A stretch of 6,503 nucleotides of DNA from the NCBI GenBank assembly GCA_943331415.1, contig CALQLM010000074.1, forward strand, positions 1 to 6,503, given 5' to 3'. Positions 1-5,701 of the stretch are shown here, piece after piece. Positions within the stretch are counted from its first letter, which is position 1. The number at the start of each line of letters is the position of its first letter. Source of the DNA: Bifidobacterium breve (GTDB lineage Bacteria > Actinomycetota > Actinomycetes > Mycobacteriales > Mycobacteriaceae). Both the position numbers and the translations under genes were made by a program. The notes beneath the pieces were generated by a model that was not told where the DNA came from, ran no database searches, and saw only the letters and a program-made list of their open reading frames with translations.

Positions 1-429
1 AAGCGGTCTGATCACCGGGATCGCACCGGCTACCGCAGCCTCGAAGTACAGATCCACATGGGCCAGTTCAGCGGCCTGTGCCAACTCGCCCGTTGACTGG
101 GCCAGCAGTGCCTTGTTCGCGGTCACGACTGACTTGCCATGCTCCAGTGCGGTCAGAATGGCTTTTCGCGCCGGTTCGACCGGACCCATCAACTCCACCA
201 CGATGTCGACATCGTCGCGGGAGACCAGTTCCTCGACATTGTCGGTCAGCATTCCGGCGGGCACGGTCCGGTCATCAGATACCTGGCGCACCGCAACACC
301 GCGAAGTTCCAACGGCGCACCGATACGCGCCGCAAGGTCTGCCGAACTCTCGTCGATGATCCGCACCACTTCGCGACCGACGTTCCCCAGACCGAGCACG
401 GCGATACCGATGGGCTTGTTGTTGGTCAT
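1..429 (-). CDS. thrA: Homoserine dehydrogenase, N-terminal part (runs off left edge)
   Basis: Homoserine dehydrogenase reduces aspartate-semialdehyde to homoserine with NAD(P)H. It commits aspartate-pathway carbon to threonine, methionine and isoleucine in the cytoplasm. The window holds the first 143 codons; the family is usually about 430-440 residues, so the catalytic remainder and any ACT domain are missing. Visible are the Rossmann nucleotide-binding motif GLGNVG (residues 13-18), the VVELMGP segment (77-83), TANK (103-106, its Lys being a conserved catalytic-site residue) and [11 protein letters not shown] (130-140), the hallmark stretch before the substrate domain. The ATG start at 429 overlaps the lysA stop as ATGA, and GGAGGT lies 6 nt upstream at 436-441, so the start is well supported. 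The order argS-lysA-thrA matches mycobacteria, where it is the monofunctional enzyme without a fused aspartokinase; the N-terminus here starts directly with the Rossmann fold, which agrees. Confidence 0.96.
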   Translation of the reverse strand, partial: MTNNKPIGIAVLGLGNVGREVVRIIDESSADLAARIGAPLELRGVAVRQVSDDRTVPAGMLTDNVEELVSRDDVDIVVELMGPVEPARKAILTALEHGKSVVTANKALLAQSTGELAQAAELAHVDLYFEAAVAGAIPVIRPL

Positions 430-1847
430 GAACGTACCTCCAGGCTGAGCAGATCATCGACGGTCTCTCTGCGCAGCACCAGGCGCGCACGGCCCGCGCG
501 CACGGCCACCACGGCGGGTCGGCCGATCAGGTTGTACCGACTGGACATCGAGTAGCAATAGGCCCCGGTCGCGGCGACAGCGAGCAGGTCCCCGGGCACC
601 GTGTCCTCCGGTACCCAGGCGTCCTGGACCACGATATCGCCGCTCTCGCAATGCTTCCCGACGATCCGAGCCAGGGTGGGAGCGGCTGAACTGGCTCGAG
701 ACGCAAGGCGGACGTCGTATTCAGCACCGTAAAGCGACGTGCGAATGTTATCGCTCATACCGCCGTCGACACTGACGTAGCGCCGATGGGTTCCGGCGCT
801 GATCACCACATCCTTGACGGTCCCGACTTCGTACACGGTGACAGTGCCCGGCCCGGCGATTGCCCGGCCCGGCTCGACCACCAATCGGGGCACCGGCAGA
901 CCCACGGCAGCGGACTCGTTGCGCACGATCGTCTCCAGCTTGGACGCAAGTTCGTCGACCGGTGGCGGATCGTCTCCGGCCACATAGGAAATCCCCAGGC
1001 CTCCGCCGAGATTCACCGTGGAGATCTGGGCAGTCTTCTCCACCCCGAACTCGGCGACGATATCGCGCAGCAATCCGATTACCCGGCGCGCAGCCAACTC
1101 GAATCCGCCGACATCGAAGATCTGCGAACCGATGTGGCTGTGCAGCCCGACCAGCCGCAGGTGTTCGGCGGCGAACACCCGCCGGACCGCTTTCATCGCA
1201 TCCCCGGCTGCCAGTGACAATCCGAACTTCTGATCCTCGTGGGCGGTGGCGATGTATTCGTGAGTGTGGGCCTCCACGCCGACGGTCACCCGAACCATCA
1301 CGTTCTGCACGATCCCGGTCTCAGCGGCGACGGACTCAAGCCGGTCGATCTCGGTCATCGAGTCCACCACCACATAGCTGATACCGGCTCGGACCGCTTG
1401 AGCGAGTTCGGCGACAGATTTGTTGTTGCCGTGCAGTGCGATTCGCGCGGCCGGGAATCCCGCATGCAGCGCGACCGCGAGCTCACCGCCGCTGGCAACG
1501 TCAAGCGAGAGTCCTTCGTCGGCAACCCAGCGCGCGATCTCTGTGCACAGGAAGGCTTTGGCGGCGTAATGCACGTTGGCGCCGCCGCCGAACGCCGCAG
1601 CCATCTCCCGACAGCGGCTCCGGAAGTCATCCTCATCGATGACGAACAGCGGTGTCCCGAACTGCTCGGCGAGATCGGTCACGGCAACGCCGGCGACGTC
1701 GACCACCCCGTCGGAGCCACGGGAAAGATTGCGCGGCCAGATGTCCGGCGCCAGGGCAAGCATGTCTGCTGCGGTCTGCGGCCGGGGAGGCAGCCCGCCG
1801 TGCTGGATCTCCCCCGCATGCCGCGGTCCTGCCGGATGGACGTTCAC
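426..1847 (-). CDS. lysA: Diaminopimelate decarboxylase
   Basis: LysA decarboxylates meso-diaminopimelate to L-lysine, the last step of lysine synthesis. It is a PLP enzyme with an alanine-racemase-like TIM barrel followed by a beta-sandwich, active as a dimer. With the GTG start at 1847 it is 473 residues. Seen: HYAAKAF with the PLP lysine at K97, HSHIGS (236-241), the glycine-rich phosphate site GGGLGIS (281-287), EPGR (325-328), CESGD with C400 (the active-site Cys supplied by the partner subunit) and TGAY/Y438 near the C-terminus. All key residues are present. The GTG is preferred because it overlaps the argS stop as GTGA and has GGAG 5 nt upstream. The frame is open further upstream to another start at 1916, but that would lie well inside argS. 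Starting at GTG gives about 28 residues before the conserved [11 protein letters not shown] block; M. tuberculosis LysA, as I recall it, is annotated as starting just before that block, so a shorter start (ATG, residue 29) is the alternative. Confidence 0.97.
   Translation of the reverse strand: MNVHPAGPRHAGEIQHGGLPPRPQTAADMLALAPDIWPRNLSRGSDGVVDVAGVAVTDLAEQFGTPLFVIDEDDFRSRCREMAAAFGGGANVHYAAKAFLCTEIARWVADEGLSLDVASGGELAVALHAGFPAARIALHGNNKSVAELAQAVRAGISYVVVDSMTEIDRLESVAAETGIVQNVMVRVTVGVEAHTHEYIATAHEDQKFGLSLAAGDAMKAVRRVFAAEHLRLVGLHSHIGSQIFDVGGFELAARRVIGLLRDIVAEFGVEKTAQISTVNLGGGLGISYVAGDDPPPVDELASKLETIVRNESAAVGLPVPRLVVEPGRAIAGPGTVTVYEVGTVKDVVISAGTHRRYVSVDGGMSDNIRTSLYGAEYDVRLASRASSAAPTLARIVGKHCESGDIVVQDAWVPEDTVPGDLLAVAATGAYCYSMSSRYNLIGRPAVVAVRAGRARLVLRRETVDDLLSLEVRS
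436..441 (-). promoter_or_regulatory. Ribosome binding site of thrA
   Basis: GGAGGT on the minus strand, 6 nt before the thrA ATG at 429. It lies inside the last codons of lysA (…LEVRS), so ribosomes ending lysA can reinitiate on thrA. It is near-consensus and fixes the thrA start. Confidence 0.85.
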
Positions 1848-3496
1848 ATCCGCTCCGGTGCAGAAACTCCAAGGATTGCAAGTCCGTTGGCGATCACCTG
1901 GCGGGTCGCCGCGCACAGCGCGAGGCGAGCCCGGTGTAGATCATTCGCCGGCTCGTCACCCTGTGGCAGAACCCGGCAGGAGTCGTAGAACCGGTGATAG
2001 TCACCGGCCAGATCCTCCAGATAGCGGGACACCCGGTGGGGTTCACGCAATGCGGCGGCCGATTGCAGAACCCGGGGGAATTCGCCGAGCGAGCGCATCA
2101 ACGTGCCCTCTTTGTCGTGGCTCAGTTGCTCAAGGTGTGCGAGGTCGGGCGTGAGCCCGAGGTCAGCGGCACTTCGCGCCAGCGCGCACAGCCGGGCGTG
2201 GGCGTATTGGACGTAATACACCGGGTTTTCCGCCGACGCCGATGACCACAGCGCCAGGTCGATGTCGATCGGCGAGTCCACCGATGAACGGATCAGGGCG
2301 TAGCGCGCGGCGTCCACCCCGATCGACTCGACCAGATCATCCAGGGTGATCACGGTGCCGGCCCGCTTGCTCATCCGCACCGGCTGGCCGTCCCGGACCA
2401 GGTTGACCAGCTGGCCGATCAACACCTCGACGGTGTCGGGGTCATCGCCGAGTGCCGCGGCGGCGGCCTTGAGCCGGGCGATGTACCCGTGATGGTCGGC
2501 GCCGAGCATGTAGATGCACAGATCGAATCCGCGCTGCCGCTTGTCCAGGTAGTAGGCGAGGTCGCCGGCGATATAGGCGGGCTGGCCGTCACTCTTGATG
2601 ACGACGCGGTCCTTGTCATCGCCGAACTCAGTGGTGCGCAACCAGGTGGCACCATCTTTTTCGTAAATGGCACCGGTCTCGCGAAGTTTGGCGATGGCCT
2701 GATCCACCCGCCCGCTGGTGTGCATTGAGTCTTCGTGGGTGTATACGTCGAAGTCAGTGCCGAACTCATGCAGTGAAGACTTGATGTGGCCGAACATCAG
2801 ATCCACGCCGACAGCCCGGAATATCTCATGCTGTTCGGCGTCGGGAAGACTCATCACATCGGGTGCCTTCGCCAATACCTGCGCGGCGACATCGCTGATA
2901 TAGGCACCGGCGTAACCGTCTTCGGGCGCGGGCTCACCTTTGGCCGCGGCGATCAGGGATTTGACGAAGCGATCGATCTGGGCGCCGTGGTCATTGAAGT
3001 AGTACTCGCGCACCACTGTTGCACCCTGGGTGGTCAGCAGCCGGCCCAGTGCGTCGCCGACGGCGGCCCACCGGGTGCCGCCGATGTGAATCGGGCCGGT
3101 CGGGTTGGCCGAGACGAACTCGAGGTTGACGTTCTGTCCGTCGAGCAGGCTCGAACGACCGTAATCGGCACCGGCCGCCACGATATTGGCCACCATCACG
3201 CCCTGAGCCGCCGTCTCGATCCGCAGATTGACGAATCCGGGTCCGGCAACCTCCGCCGCGGCGATAGCGTCGGCGTCGGCGAGTGCGGCGACCAGCCAGC
3301 CCGCGAACTCACGAGGATTCGCGCCGGCCTTCTTCCCCACCTGCAACGCGAGATTGGTCGCATAATCTCCGTGCTCGGGGTTGCGCGGACGCTCGACGGT
3401 GACCGTCTCCGGCAGTGCCGCGGGGTCGAGGCCGTGTTCGATCAGCACCGCGGCGGCGGTGCTGCGCAGCAACTCGGCGAGATCGGCGGGGGTCAC
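1844..3496 (-). CDS. argS: Arginyl-tRNA synthetase
   Basis: Class I synthetase that charges tRNA-Arg with arginine using ATP; cytoplasmic and essential. It has 550 residues, the length I recall for mycobacterial ArgS. Domain order: N-terminal additional domain recognising the tRNA elbow (about 1-115, with [13 protein letters not shown] at 39-51), Rossmann catalytic domain with the HIGH-type motif in the form [12 protein letters not shown] (129-140), the KMSKS-type motif as RMSKRAG (374-380), and a helical anticodon-binding domain from about 430 (YVQYAHAR at 428-435) to the end. The motif ending in Gly instead of His is also how I remember the mycobacterial enzyme. The start is GTG at 3496; AGGA at 3506-3509 is 9 nt upstream. 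The final ATG-TGA overlaps the lysA GTG. It is first in an argS-lysA-thrA operon; in Corynebacterium the argS-lysA pair is co-transcribed and responds to arginine and lysine. A tRNA-Arg gene is divergent upstream. Confidence 0.97.
   Translation of the reverse strand: MTPADLAELLRSTAAAVLIEHGLDPAALPETVTVERPRNPEHGDYATNLALQVGKKAGANPREFAGWLVAALADADAIAAAEVAGPGFVNLRIETAAQGVMVANIVAAGADYGRSSLLDGQNVNLEFVSANPTGPIHIGGTRWAAVGDALGRLLTTQGATVVREYYFNDHGAQIDRFVKSLIAAAKGEPAPEDGYAGAYISDVAAQVLAKAPDVMSLPDAEQHEIFRAVGVDLMFGHIKSSLHEFGTDFDVYTHEDSMHTSGRVDQAIAKLRETGAIYEKDGATWLRTTEFGDDKDRVVIKSDGQPAYIAGDLAYYLDKRQRGFDLCIYMLGADHHGYIARLKAAAAALGDDPDTVEVLIGQLVNLVRDGQPVRMSKRAGTVITLDDLVESIGVDAARYALIRSSVDSPIDIDLALWSSASAENPVYYVQYAHARLCALARSAADLGLTPDLAHLEQLSHDKEGTLMRSLGEFPRVLQSAAALREPHRVSRYLEDLAGDYHRFYDSCRVLPQGDEPANDLHRARLALCAATRQVIANGLAILGVSAPERM
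1853..1856 (-). promoter_or_regulatory. Ribosome binding site deciding the lysA GTG start
   Basis: GGAG on the minus strand followed by a 5-nt spacer and the lysA GTG at 1847. It sits in the last codons of argS, whose TGA stop (1844-1846) overlaps that GTG. The combination favours the GTG over start codons further up or down. Confidence 0.7.
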
Positions 3497-3503
3497 GGGG
3501 CAA

Positions 3504-3521
3504 TATCCTATGCGTTAGGCT
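3504..3521. promoter_or_regulatory. Divergent promoter region between argS and tRNA-Arg
   Basis: Only 52 bp separate the argS GTG (3496) from the tRNA 5' end (3549). On the minus strand TAGGAT (3510-3505) fits the mycobacterial -10 pattern TANNNT. On the plus strand TATCCT (3504-3509) and TAGGCT (3516-3521) both fit. The minus-strand TAGGAT and plus-strand TATCCT occupy nearly the same bases, so one melted segment could serve both directions. No good -35 (TTGACA-like) is visible at the expected distance for any of them, which is common in mycobacteria. The transcription starts are inferred from spacing only: about 3528 for TAGGCT, leaving about 21 nt before the mature tRNA. Confidence 0.4.
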
Positions 3522-3548
3522 TGGCTTGCCCGACGGCGCAGCGTATGC

Positions 3549-3621
3549 GCCCCCGTAGCTCAGGGGATAGAGCGTCTGCCTCCGGAGCAGAAGGCCGCAG
3601 GTTCGAATCCTGCCGGGGGCA
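3549..3621 (+). tRNA. tRNA-Arg, anticodon CCG
   Basis: A complete 73-nt cloverleaf can be folded by hand. The acceptor stem is GCCCCCG (3549-3555) with CGGGGGC (3614-3620), and A3621 is the discriminator. The D-stem is GCTC (3558-3561) with GAGC (3570-3573). The anticodon stem is TCTGC (3575-3579) with GCAGA (3587-3591), around the loop CTCCGGA with anticodon CCG at 3582-3584. The T-stem is GCAGG (3597-3601) with CCTGC (3609-3613), around TTCGAAT. It reads CGG codons, common in a high-GC genome. The known arginine identity bases are present: an A at position 20 of the D-loop and C35 in the anticodon. CCA is not encoded. It stands next to, and divergent from, the gene of the enzyme that charges it. 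Confidence 0.97.
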
Positions 3622-3640
3622 CTTTGACTCTTCGGGGCAT

Positions 3641-3656
3641 GTCGGCGGACTTTTTT
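3641..3656 (+). terminator. Possible weak terminator behind tRNA-Arg
   Basis: A run of six T (3651-3656) follows a very short inverted repeat, GTC (3641-3643) and GAC (3648-3650) around GGCG, 20 nt after the tRNA end. The stem is only 3 bp, so this is at best a poor intrinsic terminator. The T-run is notable because T6 is scarce in this GC-rich sequence. It could also simply be the 3' trailer that is processed off the tRNA. Confidence 0.3.
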
Positions 3657-3681
3657 CGGATACCGACGGATCGCTGTGACG

Positions 3682-3726
3682 ATGACCGGGAAACACAAGG
3701 GCGGGGGCGGTTCAGGTGGGGACTGA
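3682..3726 (+). CDS. Possible 14-codon glycine-rich ORF, perhaps the 5' part of a frameshifted small gene
   Basis: ATG at 3682 (with an in-frame GTG two codons upstream at 3676) opens a 14-codon frame ending in TGA at 3724-3726. The peptide begins MTGKHK and continues with a Gly/Ser stretch ending in Asp. No strong ribosome binding site is seen, only GGA at 3668-3670. On its own it is too short to trust. It matters because an open frame one base shifted continues directly to the next small ORF (3716-3859). Joining the two at the TGA, or dropping one G from the G-run at 3718-3721, would give a small protein of about 58 residues. No function is recognised. Confidence 0.22.
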   Translation: MTGKHKGGGGSGGD

Positions 3727-3859
3727 AGACCGGGATGGCCCAGCGGGCGACCGCGATATGCCTAAGGCCGATAAGCGGCCGCGCGAAGATACTGTTTTTC
3801 CCGAGGACTTCCGCAAGCTGATGCGGCGTATTTTCGGCCCCTGGGCCGGCGGGCGCTAA
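3716..3859 (+). CDS. Possible small cationic protein, unrecognised
   Basis: The frame is open from 3686 and ends with TAA at 3857-3859. It has two usable starts: GTG at 3716 (47 residues) and ATG at 3758 (33 residues, beginning MPKADKRPRED). The N-terminal part is rich in Asp, Gly and Pro. The C-terminal part, PEDFRKLMRRIFGPW, looks like a short basic amphipathic helix; the 33-residue form has net charge about +4. There is no signal peptide or long membrane segment. No convincing ribosome binding site is seen before either start (G-rich sequence at 3703-3710 before the GTG). Its stop overlaps the stop of the convergent split-barrel gene (3856-3858). It could belong with the 14-codon frame just upstream as one gene broken by a single-base shift. 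I do not recognise a family. Chance opening in GC-rich DNA is a real alternative. Confidence 0.35.
   Translation: MGTEDRDGPAGDRDMPKADKRPREDTVFPEDFRKLMRRIFGPWAGGR
3835..3848. repeat. Small palindrome next to the convergent gene ends
   Basis: CGGCCC (3835-3840) and GGGCCG (3843-3848) face each other across 2 nt; a realistic hairpin has a 5-bp stem and 4-nt loop. Read on the minus strand it lies just past the end of the split-barrel gene and is followed by AAAATA, not a U-run. It may be the second half of a GC-only terminator together with the larger hairpin at 3850-3884. Confidence 0.4.
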
Positions 3860-3884
3860 CGGAGCCGGTTGGTTAAAGCGCCCG
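3850..3884. terminator. Inverted repeat over the two convergent stop codons, possible bidirectional terminator
   Basis: CGGGCGCT (3850-3857) and AGCGCCCG (3877-3884) are perfect 8-bp arms. Inside them AAC (3858-3860) can pair with GTT (3872-3874), leaving a two-base bulge and an 11-nt loop. The structure covers the overlapping stop codons of the plus-strand small ORF (TAA 3857-3859) and of the minus-strand split-barrel gene (TAG 3858-3856). No U-run follows in either direction. The position, exactly where two converging transcription units meet, is what suggests termination. Confidence 0.35.
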
Positions 3885-4515
3885 ACATCCGCCGGACCGA
3901 CGCCGGCACCGGTATCGCCGGGTCACAGTCCGGGGCCCGGCGTGGCTGACCGTAGACCGTCGTCAACGGGACCACACCTGCCCAGCCGCCGGCGGCGACA
4001 TCCTCCTCGGGATCTTCCGGCCAGCCATCGCTGATTTTCAGCGACCAGTTATCCGCCGTGATCGCCATCCGCAACACGACGGTGGCGGCGATCTCTTTGC
4101 GACTGCTGGACCGGAGTTCGGCGACGCGGCCGGGGATGAAGGTGTCGGTCAACGTTTCGAGATAGTGGACCTTGTTGTCGCCGACTTCTTCGAACGTGCC
4201 GAACAGCACCGCGCTGCGGAACTGGAATGAGGATTCGAATCCGCTGCGCGCCACCAGAACGCCGTCGAGGGTCGTGACGGACACTGCGGCCTGCGCACCG
4301 CCGGTGAGAGCGCTCAGCCAGGGCGATCCGGTCGACCCATGGATGACCACCTCGTCGGCGATGCGGGCGAATCCGATCGGTAGCGCCACCGGGTGCCCGT
4401 CGCGGACGAAGGCGATGGTGGCCAGTGGTGTGCTGTCAAGCAACTCGTCGAGTTGGCTCCGTGAGGTGCTCTGTTTTTCAGCGAGACGACTGATCGCGGT
4501 CGAGGGGTGCGACAT
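3856..4515 (-). CDS. Pyridoxamine 5'-phosphate oxidase-like split-barrel flavoprotein
   Basis: A 219-residue protein of the flavin-binding split-barrel group related to pyridoxamine-phosphate oxidase and NimA (the COG3467 / Pyridox_ox_2 type). Members usually bind FMN, some bind F420 or haem, and most have no assigned substrate. Seen: the first barrel strands TPLATIAFVRDGHPVALPIG (29-48), HGSTGSPWLSAL (59-70), the strand block AAVSVTTLDGVLVARS (76-91), FRSAVLFGTFEEV (99-111), and the C-terminal signature of this group: GWPEDPEED (164-172), GWAGVVPL (177-184), YGQP (188-191) and IPVPASV (201-207). There is no signal peptide. It starts 19 nt after the monooxygenase stop and no clear ribosome binding site precedes its ATG, so it is probably read from the upstream mRNA. 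Its stop overlaps that of a convergent small ORF. The family is secure; the reaction is unknown. Confidence 0.85.
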   Translation of the reverse strand: MSHPSTAISRLAEKQSTSRSQLDELLDSTPLATIAFVRDGHPVALPIGFARIADEVVIHGSTGSPWLSALTGGAQAAVSVTTLDGVLVARSGFESSFQFRSAVLFGTFEEVGDNKVHYLETLTDTFIPGRVAELRSSSRKEIAATVVLRMAITADNWSLKISDGWPEDPEEDVAAGGWAGVVPLTTVYGQPRRAPDCDPAIPVPASVRRMSGALTNRLR

Positions 4516-4534
4516 GGTTTTATCGTCGCACGCC

Positions 4535-5701
4535 CTATCGCTGCACGCGCCGCAACGACTCCGGGGTCAGATCCTTGAGCGTGGGATACCCATCAACGGC
4601 CATGATCAGATCCGCTTCAGCCAGGATCGAGCGCAGCACATGGACAATTCCATCGGTTCCGGCCAATGCGGCGCCGTAGGCATAGGGTCGGCCGATTCCG
4701 ACGGCTGTGGCGCCTAACGCCAGCGCCTTGATCACATCCGCACCGGAGCGGATACCGGAGTCGAACAGGACCGGCACATCGCCGCACGCCGCCACCACAT
4801 CGGGCAGGCAGTCGATGGCCGGCAGTCCGCCATTGGCCTGACGGCCACCGTGGTTGGAACAGTAGATACCGTCCACCCCGGCGTCGATGGCGCGGCGTGC
4901 ATCATCCGGATGGCAGATGCCCTTCAGGATCAGCGGCAGTTTTGTGATTGAGCGCAGCCATGGGATGTCATTCCAGGTCAGCGAGTTCCCGAAAATGCTG
5001 ATCCAGTGCGGCACCGCGGCGCGTGGGTCGGCGTCGATATCAGCATCGACCTTCGCGCGAAAGTGCGGGTCGCTGATGTAGTTGGCCAGGCACAGCCCGC
5101 GGAGTTGGGGGAAGTTGGCGGTGGAAAGATCGCGAGGCCGCCAACCGGGGATCCAGGTGTCCAGTGTGACGACAATCCCGGCGTAGCCGGCTGCCTCGGC
5201 ACGGTGCACCAGACTTTCGGCGAGCTCGCGATCGGTGGGCGTGTAGAGCTGGAAAAGCCCTGGGGTGTCGCCGAATTCGGCCGCGACGTCCTCCAGCGGA
5301 TCCATCGTCAGCGTCGATACGCACAGGGGTACTCCGGTGCGCGCGGCCGCGTGGGCCGCCGCGATATCGCCATGCCGGTCAGTCGTGCACAGCCCGATCA
5401 CACCCACGGGCGCCATGAACACCGCCGGCCAAGGTCGACCCCAGAGTTCTACCGACATATCGCGTTCGGTGGCGCCGACGAGCATCCGGGGAATCAGTCC
5501 CCACTGCTCGAACGCGGTGACGTTGGCACGCTGGGTGCGCTCATCGCCGGCACCGCCGGCGACATACGACCAGATTGACGGCGACAGCGCCTGTTGCGCG
5601 CGGGATTGGAGTTCCTCGAAGGACATCGGCAGGCTGGGTAGCGCCCCGCTCAATCCCTGGAAGTAGATCTCGAGTTGGTAGTTACCGTGCGGCTGGGTCA
5701 T
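4535..5701 (-). CDS. Lactate 2-monooxygenase-like FMN alpha-hydroxy-acid oxidase
   Basis: A 388-residue TIM-barrel enzyme of the FMN-dependent alpha-hydroxy-acid dehydrogenase family. From memory it resembles M. smegmatis lactate 2-monooxygenase (L-lactate + O2 to acetate + CO2 + water) along its whole length, including the N-terminal [24 protein letters not shown] (45-61) and [10 protein letters not shown] (79-88) blocks. Catalytic parts seen: APVG (97-100, with the Gly that in the known enzyme keeps pyruvate bound long enough for decarboxylation), QLY (151-153), TLDTW (179-183), ILKG with K260, and SNHGGRQ (282-288) with catalytic H284 and R287. FMN-phosphate segments are DSGIRSG (314-320) and GIGRPY (335-340). 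The region at 211-233 is about seven residues shorter than in the M. smegmatis enzyme. The ATG overlaps the preceding gene's stop as ATGA. A related 2-hydroxy-acid oxidase or dehydrogenase is the alternative. Confidence 0.9.
   Translation of the reverse strand: MTQPHGNYQLEIYFQGLSGALPSLPMSFEELQSRAQQALSPSIWSYVAGGAGDERTQRANVTAFEQWGLIPRMLVGATERDMSVELWGRPWPAVFMAPVGVIGLCTTDRHGDIAAAHAAARTGVPLCVSTLTMDPLEDVAAEFGDTPGLFQLYTPTDRELAESLVHRAEAAGYAGIVVTLDTWIPGWRPRDLSTANFPQLRGLCLANYISDPHFRAKVDADIDADPRAAVPHWISIFGNSLTWNDIPWLRSITKLPLILKGICHPDDARRAIDAGVDGIYCSNHGGRQANGGLPAIDCLPDVVAACGDVPVLFDSGIRSGADVIKALALGATAVGIGRPYAYGAALAGTDGIVHVLRSILAEADLIMAVDGYPTLKDLTPESLRRVQR

Noticed and set aside
1848..1916. Upstream extension of lysA to a start at 1916 (496 residues)
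   Set aside because: It would overlap argS by about 70 nt; the GTG at 1847 has a ribosome binding site and a 4-nt overlap, and the added residues do not look conserved.
1239..1988. 249-codon plus-strand ORF antisense to lysA
   Set aside because: Shadow of lysA caused by GC bias at third codon positions; the opposite strand carries a full set of catalytic motifs.
3516..3527. Tandem GGCTT-GGCTT in the argS/tRNA gap as an operator
   Set aside because: Too short (two 5-nt units) and not symmetric; no known regulator site matches.
2786..3679. 297-codon plus-strand ORF antisense to argS and running through the tRNA
   Set aside because: It crosses the tRNA gene and mirrors argS codons; no recognisable domain.
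3508..3696. Minus-strand ORF reading CPRQDSNLRPSAPEA...
   Set aside because: The same tRNA-antisense artefact in another frame, often misannotated as a protein.
3309..3698. Minus-strand ORF whose middle reads like GRIRTCGLLL...YPLSYGG
   Set aside because: This is the well-known spurious peptide produced by translating the complement of a tRNA gene; it lies over tRNA-Arg and the argS start.
3624..3821. 65-codon plus-strand ORF after the tRNA
   Set aside because: It starts in the tRNA trailer, crosses the T-run, and has a composition without family features; the frames at 3682-3726 and 3716-3859 are better candidates in the same space.
5006..5578. 190-codon plus-strand ORF antisense to the monooxygenase gene
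   Set aside because: GC-bias shadow of a well-supported enzyme gene.
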